A program made the translations under genes and the position numbers. The notes under the pieces were generated by a model that saw only the letters and a list, made by a program, of their open reading frames with translations, was not told where the DNA came from and did no database searches. From assembly GCA_041675905.1 (NCBI GenBank), contig JBAYSX010000007.1, positions 50,023 to 114,022 of the forward strand: a stretch of 64,000 nt of DNA, in the 5' to 3' direction. This DNA is from Sandaracinobacteroides sp041675905 (GTDB lineage: Bacteria > Pseudomonadota > Alphaproteobacteria > Sphingomonadales > Sphingomonadaceae). Every line of letters starts with the position of its first letter. Within the stretch, counting starts at the first letter, position 1. Positions 26,741 through 35,507 of this stretch are shown piece by piece.

Positions 26741-27769
26741 CTACTGATCAGACCCGCTATCCAGTTCGACCAGGGCCTTGCCCGCTGTCTTGCCCGACAT
26801 CAACTCGCTATAGGCACGGGGTGTATTGGCAATCCCGCGCGTGATATGCTCCACGACCTTGATCTTGCCTTCCGCGATCCACTGTTCCAGTTGCGCCAGC
26901 GCGTCCGGCACCTTGTCGTGATAATAGTGCAGCAGAAAGCCCTTCAGGGTCAGTTGCCGCGCCACCACCTGCCATAGATTGGTGATCGGGTTCGGATTGT
27001 CGGAACGGTTATAGTCCGCGATCATCCCGCAACAAACGACACGGCCCTGAACCTTCATCGTCAAGAGCATGGCGTCGAGTATCGGCCCGCCGACATTATC
27101 GTAGTAAATGTCCACGCCTTCAGGCGCGGCTTCCATGACAGCGGCGGCCAGATCGGGCGTTTCCTTGTAATTGATGGCCGCATCGAACCCGAATTCCCTG
27201 GTGATCAGGTCCACCTTGTCGTTGCTGCCAACGATGCCGATGACCTTGCACCCGCGTAATTTTGCGACCTGCCCGGCAATACTGCCGGTCGCGCCAGCCG
27301 CGGCGCTGACCACCACCGTTTGCCCAGGCTGGATTTTTCCGATCTCGTGCAGCCCGACGTAGGCTGTCGTCCCCGACCCGCCAAGTGGCCCGACATAATA
27401 GGAAAGCGGCGTTCCTTCCTTTGGATGCAGCTTTTCCAGCAGGATGGCGTCAGCATCGAGGACGGAATAATCCTCCCAATGGCTGAGCGCGAAGACAATT
27501 TCGCCGGCCTTGTAATCCGGATTGTTCGAAGCGACGATGCGCCCGACGGTCGGCCCGCGCACCACGCCACCAAGCGGGATCGGTGGAAAATAGTTCGCCT
27601 TGCCTTCCATCCAGCCGCGAATGGCCGGTTCCAGCGAGAAATAGAGATTGCGCACAAGAAACTGCCCTGCCCCGATTTCCGGAACCGGCGTTTCGACCAT
27701 GGCGAAATTTGCGGGATCGGGCACGCCGGAGACATGCGACGTGAGGGTAATCTGGCGATTTACTGACAA
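26741..27769 (-). CDS. NADP-dependent MDR oxidoreductase (CurA/leukotriene-B4-dehydrogenase type)
   Basis: The 342-residue protein is a zinc-free medium-chain reductase: SLEPAIRGWM near residues 45-54 and the Rossmann motif AAAGATGSIAGQVAKL (AxxGxxG), with YYDNVGGPILDAML. Family members reduce alpha,beta-unsaturated ketones and aldehydes with NADPH. The start is TTG at 27769, preceded by GGGAG at 8 bases. It is the last gene of the amidohydrolase locus, 47 bases after the previous gene, so it may reduce a product of that pathway; this is inference. Confidence 0.9.
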   Translation of the reverse strand: MSVNRQITLTSHVSGVPDPANFAMVETPVPEIGAGQFLVRNLYFSLEPAIRGWMEGKANYFPPIPLGGVVRGPTVGRIVASNNPDYKAGEIVFALSHWEDYSVLDADAILLEKLHPKEGTPLSYYVGPLGGSGTTAYVGLHEIGKIQPGQTVVVSAAAGATGSIAGQVAKLRGCKVIGIVGSNDKVDLITREFGFDAAINYKETPDLAAAVMEAAPEGVDIYYDNVGGPILDAMLLTMKVQGRVVCCGMIADYNRSDNPNPITNLWQVVARQLTLKGFLLHYYHDKVPDALAQLEQWIAEGKIKVVEHITRGIANTPRAYSELMSGKTAGKALVELDSGSDQ

Positions 27770-27816
27770 GGTTGTTTCTCCCGAATTTCTGTTGTTTCAG
27801 ATCGTTGCACCGGACC

Positions 27817-29565
27817 TTACCCCTGAGCAACCGGCATCGGGCGGGCGCCACGAATCAGCCGGCCCGGCAAGGCTCCGGTTGGCTGGCCATCCTGCCAGGT
27901 AATCTGCCCCGCGACCATGGTCGCCCGGATGCCGGACGCAGACTGCATGATCCGGCGTCCATTTGATGGCAGATCATGCACCACATGCGGTCGGTGCAGG
28001 GTCAGATGGGCCGGATCGATGATATTGACATCGGCCCGATATCCGGCGGCGAGACATCCGCGATCACGCAGTCCGAATGCCTCCGCCGGCTCCTGGCTCA
28101 GCGCCCGAATGGCGACCGGAAGCGGGATGCGCGAACCATCACGGTCGCGGACCCAGTGCGTCAGCACATAGGTCGGAAAGCTCGCATCGCAAACGAGCCC
28201 GTAATGCGCCCCGCCATCTCCCAGGCCCAGCACACAGTCAGGATGGCGCATCATCTCCAGAACCGGATCAAGAGATCCTTCGGCATAATTCGCGATCGCT
28301 ACATAAAGGAGCGCCTTGCCGTCGTCTTCGAGGAGCAGGTCATATGCGATCTCTTCAGGAGAAACCCCTGCCGCCTCAGCGCGGGCGGCCACACTTTGTG
28401 ACAAGGGCGGCTCATAGTCAGGCTGCGTGCCAAGCGGGAACATACGCGCAAAGTTGCGACCCATCAGGAACAAGGGTTGCGTCGGGTCCGCCGGCACTTC
28501 CTGCAACAGACGGGCACGCATGTCCGGCTGGCGCAGAATGGCCAGCTTTTCCGGCAACGGCAAATCGGCGATTGCATCATAGGTCGGACAGAGGCGGAAC
28601 GGATTGAGCGTCAGTTCATGTCCCAGAAGCACGCCCACCGGACGCGGAAACACCTGGGCTTTCAGGTTAACGCCGGGCTGAGCGTTCGCCTCGGTCAATC
28701 GCGCCAGCACTTCGCGCCAGCCATCGGGTTGCGAATCCAGTTGTGAAAGCGAGAATGTCACCAGTTGACCACTGGTTTCCGCAAGCCGCTGCAACAGATT
28801 GATGCCCGGCGCCACCGGCCCGGACGCCAGATCCACCAGCACCTGCATGATACCGAAGCCCTTGCGACGAATCGTGGTTGCGATAGCCTGGAGTTCCGCC
28901 TCCGCCGCCCCGAAAGTGGGAATATAATCGCCCGCGCTGGTCCGGTGAATGGGAACGCTTCCGGTGGCGAAGCCGAGCGCCCCGGCATCCAGTGCTTCCT
29001 CCATCAAGGCGGACATCTGTTGCAAATCATCCACCGTTGCCGGTTCGCGGGCGGCACCGCGCTCGCCCATGACATAAACCCGCAGCGCCGAATGTGGCAC
29101 ATAAGTCGCAATGTCGATGTCATGCGGGCGACTGTCGATGGCGTCCAGAAATTCCGGGAAAGTTTCCCAATTCCACGGAAGTCCCGCGGTCATCACCACT
29201 TCGGGGATGTCTTCCACCCCTTCCATCACGCTGACGAGCAGGGCGCGATCATCGGTCCGGCACGGTGCGAAGCCGACGCCGCAATTGCCGGTGATAACCG
29301 TGGTGACACCATGCATGGAAGACGGCGATAACGACGACGACCAGATAGCCTGGCCGTCATAATGCGTGTGAACATCGACGAAACCGGGCGTCACGATACA
29401 ATCGTGCGCGTCGATTTCCTTTGCTGCGCGGATATTCTTCAAATCTCCGACAGCGACGATCCGATCTCCGGAAACGGCGACATCGCCCCTGAACGGCGCG
29501 CTGCCGGAGCCATCGACCACCAGACCACCACGAATGACAAGATCGCACATTTGATGCGCAGACAT
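27817..29565 (-). CDS. Amidohydrolase, N-acyl-D-amino-acid deacylase-like (copy A)
   Basis: The 582-residue protein belongs to the D-aminoacylase group of amidohydrolases, which cleave N-acyl or related amide bonds using one or two metal ions. Visible landmarks are the metal motif HTHYD (66-70), the Cys-bearing GNCGVGFAPC (Cys95, a metal ligand in D-aminoacylase) and the late GLGDGGAHYGLVCDASF that holds the catalytic Asp. The C-terminal beta-sandwich segment GYRADVNIIDPAHL is present. ATG 29565 is favoured by GGAG 9 bases upstream; ATG 29580 is the alternative. It is clearly paralogous to the next gene upstream in the operon. The true substrate (D-amino acid, hydantoin-like or other acyl compound) is unknown. 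Confidence 0.85.
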   Translation of the reverse strand: MSAHQMCDLVIRGGLVVDGSGSAPFRGDVAVSGDRIVAVGDLKNIRAAKEIDAHDCIVTPGFVDVHTHYDGQAIWSSSLSPSSMHGVTTVITGNCGVGFAPCRTDDRALLVSVMEGVEDIPEVVMTAGLPWNWETFPEFLDAIDSRPHDIDIATYVPHSALRVYVMGERGAAREPATVDDLQQMSALMEEALDAGALGFATGSVPIHRTSAGDYIPTFGAAEAELQAIATTIRRKGFGIMQVLVDLASGPVAPGINLLQRLAETSGQLVTFSLSQLDSQPDGWREVLARLTEANAQPGVNLKAQVFPRPVGVLLGHELTLNPFRLCPTYDAIADLPLPEKLAILRQPDMRARLLQEVPADPTQPLFLMGRNFARMFPLGTQPDYEPPLSQSVAARAEAAGVSPEEIAYDLLLEDDGKALLYVAIANYAEGSLDPVLEMMRHPDCVLGLGDGGAHYGLVCDASFPTYVLTHWVRDRDGSRIPLPVAIRALSQEPAEAFGLRDRGCLAAGYRADVNIIDPAHLTLHRPHVVHDLPSNGRRIMQSASGIRATMVAGQITWQDGQPTGALPGRLIRGARPMPVAQG

Positions 29566-29623
29566 AATATTATGCTCCATTCAGGCCTGAACAGGCCCCT
29601 GAATTGCGGTTTATGGGTGCAAT

Positions 29624-31351
29624 TCAGATTGCGGGTGAAAGCTCTGCGGCGGGCGCCGTCCTGGCCCCACGGACGAGCCTGCCGGGAAGTGCGCCGGTAC
29701 GTTCGCCGTGCCAGCGTGTTACCTGGCCGCCAACGATCGTCGCCACATAACCGTCCGCGCGCTGATGGAGCCGGCTTCCCTGTTCCGGGAGGTCATCCAC
29801 CATTTCAGGTTTGTGCAGGAACAGGTTGCCGGGATCGATCAGGTTGATGTCGGCCCGATAGCCTGGACGCAACTGACCCCGGTCCCCAAGGCCCACAGCT
29901 CCGGCCGTGTCGGCGGTAAGGGCCTTCACGACCGCTGGCAAACCCAGCACGGACGCCCAGCGGATCAGCATATGCGTTGTAAAGCTGGCGTCGCAGATAA
30001 TACCACAATGCGCCCCGCCATCCCCCAGACCCAGAATGGTATGCGGATCGCGCAGCATGGCCTCGGCGGCATCCATATTGCCATCGGCGTAATTCATCGC
30101 CGGCAGATAGAACATCGCCCGGCCATCTTCCCGCAGCATCAGATCATAGGCGAGCGCCGCCGGGTTCATGCCCTGACGTTCGGCGCGGGCGGCGATGCTG
30201 TCGGTACGGGACGGTTCGTAATCCGGAATGGCGCCCATCGGAAAGATATTCGCGAAATTGGTGATGAAGGGTGCAATCGGCATGTCCGATTTTCCGGGAA
30301 ACTCGCCCAGAATTTTTTCGCGCATCTCCGGCGTGGCAAGGGCGGCCACCCGTTCCTCCAGCGGCTGGCTGGCAATGGCCTGATAGGATGGGCAGAAGGA
30401 AAATGGATTGAACGACAGATCGAGACCGGCAATGGTTCCCACCGGACGCCCGCAGACCTGGGCCTTGATGTCCAGCCCGTCGGCATTGGCCTGGATGATC
30501 TTGTCCAGCAACGTACGCCACCGCCGCGGGGCATGGGGCAACTGCATAAGGGACATGGACATCGGACGCCGGGATTGCCTGGCAATCCGGCGCAGCATCG
30601 CAAATTCCGGCTCCGGATCGTCGAAATCGGAAATCAACTGAACAACGCCCTGATCTGCGTCGGTCAGACCCAGCGAAATGCCCGTCAGTTCGTCCTCCGT
30701 TGCCTTCAGGCTTGGCGTCGGGCTGCCATCACTTGCACGGTGGTTAATGCTCCGCGAGGTCGAAAAACCCAGGGCGCCCGCCTGAACGGCGTTCCGCACG
30801 ATTTCACGCATTTGCGCGATTTCGGAAGGCGTTGCCGGCGCGCCGGCAGCACCGCGATCACCCATTACAAAGACGCGCACCGGGGCATGTGGAATTTGTA
30901 CAGCCACATCCATATCGAACGACCGGTTGTCGAGAAAATCGAGATATTCCGGGAAGCTCTCCCATTTCCATGGCAGGCCGGTCGCCAGTACCGGTCCGGG
31001 AATATCTTCCACGCCTTCCATCAGGCCGATCAGCCGGTCCCGGTCTTCAGGACGGCAGGGAGCAAAGCCGACCCCGCAGTTACCGGTGACCACGGTGGTA
31101 ACACCATGACTGGATGATGGCTCGAGATGCGTGGCCCAGGTTATATGCCCGTCATAATGGGTATGGATATCCACAAACCCCGGCGTGACCCAAAGTCCGG
31201 TGGCATCGGTTTCCTCGCACCCGTTGGCGGGCACATCTCCGACGGCGACAATCCGGTCGCCCTTGATACCAATATCACCGCGAAACTCTGGCTGGCCGGA
31301 GCCATCCACTATCGTTCCGCCCCTTATGATCAGGTCTGGCGCATCGTTCAT
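29624..31351 (-). CDS. Amidohydrolase, N-acyl-D-amino-acid deacylase-like (copy B)
   Basis: The 575-residue paralogue of the neighbouring hydrolase has the same landmarks: HTHYD (63-67), GNCGVGFAPC with Cys92, and ILGLGDGGAHCGIICDASF. It ends in the same GALPGRLVRGAR segment. ATG 31351 follows AGGGAG and overlaps the MFS stop by 4 bases (ATGA), so transport and hydrolysis are coupled. Substitutions around the active-site loops (for example DGHITWATHLEPSSSHG versus DGQAIWSSSLSPSSMHG) suggest related but different substrates. Confidence 0.85.
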   Translation of the reverse strand: MNDAPDLIIRGGTIVDGSGQPEFRGDIGIKGDRIVAVGDVPANGCEETDATGLWVTPGFVDIHTHYDGHITWATHLEPSSSHGVTTVVTGNCGVGFAPCRPEDRDRLIGLMEGVEDIPGPVLATGLPWKWESFPEYLDFLDNRSFDMDVAVQIPHAPVRVFVMGDRGAAGAPATPSEIAQMREIVRNAVQAGALGFSTSRSINHRASDGSPTPSLKATEDELTGISLGLTDADQGVVQLISDFDDPEPEFAMLRRIARQSRRPMSMSLMQLPHAPRRWRTLLDKIIQANADGLDIKAQVCGRPVGTIAGLDLSFNPFSFCPSYQAIASQPLEERVAALATPEMREKILGEFPGKSDMPIAPFITNFANIFPMGAIPDYEPSRTDSIAARAERQGMNPAALAYDLMLREDGRAMFYLPAMNYADGNMDAAEAMLRDPHTILGLGDGGAHCGIICDASFTTHMLIRWASVLGLPAVVKALTADTAGAVGLGDRGQLRPGYRADINLIDPGNLFLHKPEMVDDLPEQGSRLHQRADGYVATIVGGQVTRWHGERTGALPGRLVRGARTAPAAELSPAI

Positions 31352-32607
31352 GATGAAGCTCCCTTGATAGCATTTTGCGCGGTCGCACCCCTTCCCGCCA
31401 CGGCGAGTCGCAAGAAGATCAATGCTGACAGTGCAAAGGCCAAGATATGAATGATGATCGGCCACTGGTACGTGCCGGTCCGGTCGAACAGCCAGCCGGC
31501 GAGCGGGGCCGCAAAGACAATGAAAGGCAGTTTGAAAAGATAGCTCAGACCCATCGCCTGGCTGAAACTGGCGCGCCCGAAAAGTTCATTGAGTGCCGCC
31601 CCATGGATCGCCACGATGGCGCCAGCGCACGCACCGGCGGAAGCCGCCAGCATCAGCATGGCCGGCAAGCCGGAATGGGGAATCAATCCCATCCACAACA
31701 GCCCTTGCGCGAGCGCGTTCACGATCAGCGTGTTGACGGCGCCGATCCGGTCAACCAGCCAGCCAAACAACAGGGCCCCGAACATGCCCGCGCCGCCAAA
31801 GGCAGACACCAGCAACGCCGCCTGGTTGAGCTCGAATCCACGCCCGGTTCCGAATGGTACAAAATGGGTCACCAGCATGGTGCTGCCGCTGGTCAGAACC
31901 CCGACACCGATGCTCACCAGCCAGAAAGCCGGTTTTCGCAGCAGGGCGCGCTTGTCCAGTGGTGCAGCGGCGTCGGCAGTCGCGCTGCCCAAACCCGCGT
32001 CGGCCATGCGCGGCGCGCGGCCAACATCTTCCGGACGATCAATGACAAGAAAAAGGAACAAGGTGCTGGCCAGAAACAGGGCGGAAATCGTCAGAAAAAC
32101 ACCGTTCAGGCCCAGGGTGATTAACAGATAACCGAAGACGGGCGGCATCAGAAACAGCAGGATTGGCATGTTTATCACGCCAAGCGCCTTGCCACGATCC
32201 TTGATAAACCAGTTTCCAACCAGGGTAGCGGCGGGCACAATGCCCAGAAAACAGGCTCCGGGTCCGATGAGCAGGGCGAAAACGGCAAGAACGAGATAAA
32301 TACTATCGACAAATGGCAACAGCGCATATCCGGCGGCCGAAAGCAGTGCGCCGACGATCATCACGGATCGCACGGAGTAACGCTGCAAAAGCCCGCCGAC
32401 CAACGGCGAACAGAGCGACATCGACAAGACCATCGCGCCAAGACCGGACGAGGCCAGCGCCCGCGACGTATCGAAGCGGACTTCCATGGCGGCGATCAGC
32501 GTGCCGTAAGACGCAAAGTTCAACCCCAAGGCGCAGTTCTGGGCAAGGGCGGCCAGCGCTACCATAACCCAGCCGACGGAGGGCAATTTGCCGATGGACT
32601 GTCTCAT
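31348..32607 (-). CDS. Major facilitator superfamily transporter
   Basis: The 419-residue protein has about 12 membrane segments in two halves joined by a hydrophilic loop (around residues 190-225). It resembles the monocarboxylate/oxalate-formate-type MFS transporters (motif RGKALGVINMPILLFLMP after helix 4). It probably moves the locus substrate or product across the inner membrane. ATG 32607 is chosen over upstream readings because the membrane core starts just after it; the Shine-Dalgarno match (GGGAG, 12 bases away) is loose. It lies between the TonB receptor gene and two amidohydrolases. Confidence 0.87.
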   Translation of the reverse strand: MRQSIGKLPSVGWVMVALAALAQNCALGLNFASYGTLIAAMEVRFDTSRALASSGLGAMVLSMSLCSPLVGGLLQRYSVRSVMIVGALLSAAGYALLPFVDSIYLVLAVFALLIGPGACFLGIVPAATLVGNWFIKDRGKALGVINMPILLFLMPPVFGYLLITLGLNGVFLTISALFLASTLFLFLVIDRPEDVGRAPRMADAGLGSATADAAAPLDKRALLRKPAFWLVSIGVGVLTSGSTMLVTHFVPFGTGRGFELNQAALLVSAFGGAGMFGALLFGWLVDRIGAVNTLIVNALAQGLLWMGLIPHSGLPAMLMLAASAGACAGAIVAIHGAALNELFGRASFSQAMGLSYLFKLPFIVFAAPLAGWLFDRTGTYQWPIIIHILAFALSALIFLRLAVAGRGATAQNAIKGASS

Positions 32608-32628
32608 TCGCTGCTGCACTCCCGAAGG

Positions 32629-32668
32629 TATGGGCGATGTATGAACCCGGGGTCGGACATCGCCCATA
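32629..32668 (-). promoter_or_regulatory. Intercistronic hairpin between TonB receptor and MFS genes
   Basis: TATGGGCGATGT (32629-32640) and ACATCGCCCATA (32657-32668) are perfect 12-base inverted arms around a 16-base loop. It sits in the 77-base gap after the receptor stop and before the MFS start. With no U-tract it is more likely a processing or stability element, or a partial attenuator lowering expression of the downstream genes, than a full terminator. Confidence 0.55.
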
Positions 32669-32684
32669 TGAACTTGTCAGACGA

Positions 32685-35192
32685 TCAGAATTTCGCCGAT
32701 AGCGTCACCCCATAGGTGCGAGGCTCGGTAGGAAATGCGAATGTGAAGTTCGGGTTGACCACCTGCGTGAACAGACGATCGACCTTGTTGGTCAGATTGC
32801 GCCCCCAGACCGTCACGCGGAACCGGTCGCGCATGTCTTCCCAGCTAACCGACATGTCCCATGTGGTCATCGGTCCGCGATCGCTGAAGTCATAGTTCAG
32901 CAAATTGGTTTCCTGTGCGGACGTGTAATTCACCGTCGTCTCGAACTGTACGGTCGCCAGATCGGCGACATCCAGCGCATATCTGAGGCCGACCTGTCCG
33001 TCCCACTTCGGCGCGTATGGCAGTTTAAGGGAGTTATGGTCATGTTCCACGACCGCCACGCCCGGCGTCAGCACGGTTACACTGCCGCAGGACGATGTGG
33101 GCACCGCGCCGCTGAAGGTTTCGGCGCCGGTGAGGTTGGCGCAAAAATCCTTGTAGCCGGAATCGAGGTAACCGCCGTTCAGGAACAGGCTCAGGCCCGT
33201 CATCGGCATGACGGTAATTTCGGTTTCGATCCCGCGCACGCGCGCGCTCGCGGCATTGGCGACAATGCTCTCGGTGGAAGCCAGACTCAGCGGGTTCGCG
33301 CGAATGGCGCTGACCTGAAGATTCTTGTATTCCGCCCAGAAGGCATTGATATTAAAGCGCACACGCCCGTCGAACAGGTCGCTTTTCAGGCCAACTTCAA
33401 AGTTGTCGACCTGCTCGTCGTCGTACGGGACGGCAAATGTCTGGCATGTGGCCGCCTTGGCGTTGATGCCACCGCTCTTGAAGGCACGCTGCCACGACGC
33501 AAACAGCATGACATCCTGTGTGGGCTTGTAATCGATGCCAAGGCTTGGCGACCAGCTGTCGCTGCTGTTTTTCAGATTCCCGCACGCTGTGTTCAGGACG
33601 ACATTATCCTTCAACGTATCGAAATCGCGCGAAAGCGCCAGTGCACCGGCCGGACCTGCCGGCGCCTGCCCAGGATAATCAAAGGCGTTCCGTTTCTCCC
33701 AGGAATAACGCAGCGCGGCCGTCAGGCGAATCTGATCGGTGAGATCATAGTTGATCTGCGCGTAAGGCGACACAGATTTCCGAATCTGCCCGAAAAATTG
33801 AAGATTGTTGGCGGGCGACCTTCCGTCAATCGGGAACTGATACGTCGGCGTCGCCGGAATGGGCGGGTTGGCTGCCGGGTTGCCCGGCAAGCCCAGACCG
33901 AGAAGAATGCGCTGGAAAAGCTCGAAACGGTCCCGCAGATAGAAAACGCCCCCGAGGACATTCAGACGGTCATCAAGAAATGCTTTCTGGTATCGGGTTT
34001 CGACCTGAAAGGATTTGAAGTCTTCCAGACGATCCGACGAGAACAGATCCACCAATGTGCCGTCCGTATCCGTCAGGGTAATGCTGTCGCTCTTTTTAAA
34101 GCTCGCGACAGTGAACCATTCGCCCCCGGCGACCTGGACGGTGGTGTCGGCGGTGATTTCCCATTCGTCGATATCGGTACGATTTCCGTAGGTTGAGCCG
34201 GACACGAACGGGTCGGTGCCGTCGCCCTTGTCGCGCAGGCTATGATCACCGAAGGGATTACGTCCCGGGAATCCAAGCGCGATGAACCGGCTGCCCGCCA
34301 GTGTCTGATTTATCACCGGGCTGGTATCCGCGCGTAGCTCAACCCGCTTCACGATGAGGTTCGCTTCAATGTCTTCGTTCGGCGTGTAGCGCAACAACCC
34401 GCGAAACGAATTTTTCTTGTCGCCGCCAATGCGGTTACCGATATTGACGCTGACATCGCGCCCGGCGAGTGCCGACTGCTCCGCGATACCCAGCGCGGAG
34501 TTTTCATTGCCCACACGGAAAAAGCCGTCATATTGCCGATGCATGAATGCAAAGCGCGCCGCCAGCTTGTCTTCAACGAGCGGAATATTGACCGCACCCT
34601 TGACGTCCCGGCGGCCATAATTTCCGACCGTTGCTTCCAGTTCACCGCCGAAATCGAAGTCGGGCCGCCGCGATCGAAGGGCCACGGCGCCGGCAAATGC
34701 GTTCCGCCCATAGAGCGCGCCTTGTGGTCCACGCAGGACTTCTACCGACTCCACGTCGAACATGTCACCGAGACCGTCCGCCACGCGGGCCTGGTATGCG
34801 CCGTCCACAAAAACCGCAACGCGGGGATCATCATATGGCTCAATGCTTGTATTTCCGATGCCCCGGATAGCGAAGGAGGCTGCTGACTGGAATAAACCGA
34901 CATGCTCAAGCTTGACGTTCGGAACAGATGTCGAGAGCGCCTGAAGGTCCACGGCGCCCTTTTTGGAAATGGAATCCGCAGTAAAAGCCGAAACGGTAAG
35001 CGGTACGTCCTGCAACCGCTCTGCCCGCTTGCGGGATGTTACGACGATTTCTTCCAGCCCGCTGGAAACCTGCATGCCCGCAGGAGATTGCGGGACTTCC
35101 TGAGCACCAGCCGCAACCGAAATTGCCAGTCCTGAAACGCACATCATCATGCGCGAAGCACATCGTTTTCCCACGAAAGTCAGACCCTTCAT
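32685..35192 (-). CDS. TonB-dependent outer-membrane receptor
   Basis: The 835-residue protein has a signal peptide (about residues 1-30), a TonB-box-like EEIVVTSRK (47-55), a plug domain (about 58-175; SFAIRGIGNT, VEVLRGPQGALYGRN) and a large beta-barrel ending in a terminal Phe (YGVTLSAKF). It imports a ligand with energy from TonB-ExbBD. It resembles the sphingomonad receptors for organic nutrients rather than those with obvious siderophore features. It heads the MFS-amidohydrolase genes, so it probably takes up their substrate. Confidence 0.95.
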   Translation of the reverse strand: MKGLTFVGKRCASRMMMCVSGLAISVAAGAQEVPQSPAGMQVSSGLEEIVVTSRKRAERLQDVPLTVSAFTADSISKKGAVDLQALSTSVPNVKLEHVGLFQSAASFAIRGIGNTSIEPYDDPRVAVFVDGAYQARVADGLGDMFDVESVEVLRGPQGALYGRNAFAGAVALRSRRPDFDFGGELEATVGNYGRRDVKGAVNIPLVEDKLAARFAFMHRQYDGFFRVGNENSALGIAEQSALAGRDVSVNIGNRIGGDKKNSFRGLLRYTPNEDIEANLIVKRVELRADTSPVINQTLAGSRFIALGFPGRNPFGDHSLRDKGDGTDPFVSGSTYGNRTDIDEWEITADTTVQVAGGEWFTVASFKKSDSITLTDTDGTLVDLFSSDRLEDFKSFQVETRYQKAFLDDRLNVLGGVFYLRDRFELFQRILLGLGLPGNPAANPPIPATPTYQFPIDGRSPANNLQFFGQIRKSVSPYAQINYDLTDQIRLTAALRYSWEKRNAFDYPGQAPAGPAGALALSRDFDTLKDNVVLNTACGNLKNSSDSWSPSLGIDYKPTQDVMLFASWQRAFKSGGINAKAATCQTFAVPYDDEQVDNFEVGLKSDLFDGRVRFNINAFWAEYKNLQVSAIRANPLSLASTESIVANAASARVRGIETEITVMPMTGLSLFLNGGYLDSGYKDFCANLTGAETFSGAVPTSSCGSVTVLTPGVAVVEHDHNSLKLPYAPKWDGQVGLRYALDVADLATVQFETTVNYTSAQETNLLNYDFSDRGPMTTWDMSVSWEDMRDRFRVTVWGRNLTNKVDRLFTQVVNPNFTFAFPTEPRTYGVTLSAKF

Positions 35193-35505
35193 AATTTCTC
35201 CCTGAGGTTATTTGATTCAATCAAGCGCCGAAAACGTCCAGACATCTTCCGGTAATTATGATATAAAGTTACGAGGACATGTACGTACGCAGAAGAACAG
35301 GCCCGCCAGCTGTTCTGCAAACACGCTCCCCTCCACTTAAAATTACATCAACCAGTGGTGATACTATTATCCTGTCCTCCAAACGCAGGGCATCATCGCG
35401 CGCGACTGCACGCTTTCCCGATATTATTTATGCGCCACACATGCCGCACATCATTCGCAGATGCAAGATAAAATTCTCTACAGAGATTTAATTCTCTATG
35501 GAGAA
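35193..35505 (-). promoter_or_regulatory. Regulatory gap between IclR and TonB receptor genes
   Basis: This 313-base gap carries no gene. It is AT-richer than its surroundings and should contain the promoter of the TonB-MFS-amidohydrolase genes. Near its upstream end is a repeated palindrome overlapping the iclR stop (next entry). A ribosome-binding stretch (CAGGGAGAA) lies just before the receptor start. I could not assign a -35/-10 pair. Confidence 0.5.
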
Positions 35506-35507
35506 TT
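35472..35507 (-). promoter_or_regulatory. Candidate IclR operator: two tandem imperfect palindromes
   Basis: AATTCTCTA occurs at 35472-35480 and again at 35490-35498, 18 bases apart. Each is followed by a GAGA half-site, giving TCTCTACAGAGA and AATTCTC-TATG-GAGAATT. Such repeated short palindromes in the promoter region next to an IclR-family gene are plausible binding sites. The second overlaps the iclR stop codon, so it could also be a 3' hairpin. Function is inference. Confidence 0.4.

Noticed and set aside
29708..31117. 469-codon plus-strand frame opposite amidohydrolase copy B
   Set aside because: Antisense shadow of a gene with intact catalytic motifs; no ribosome site or domain.
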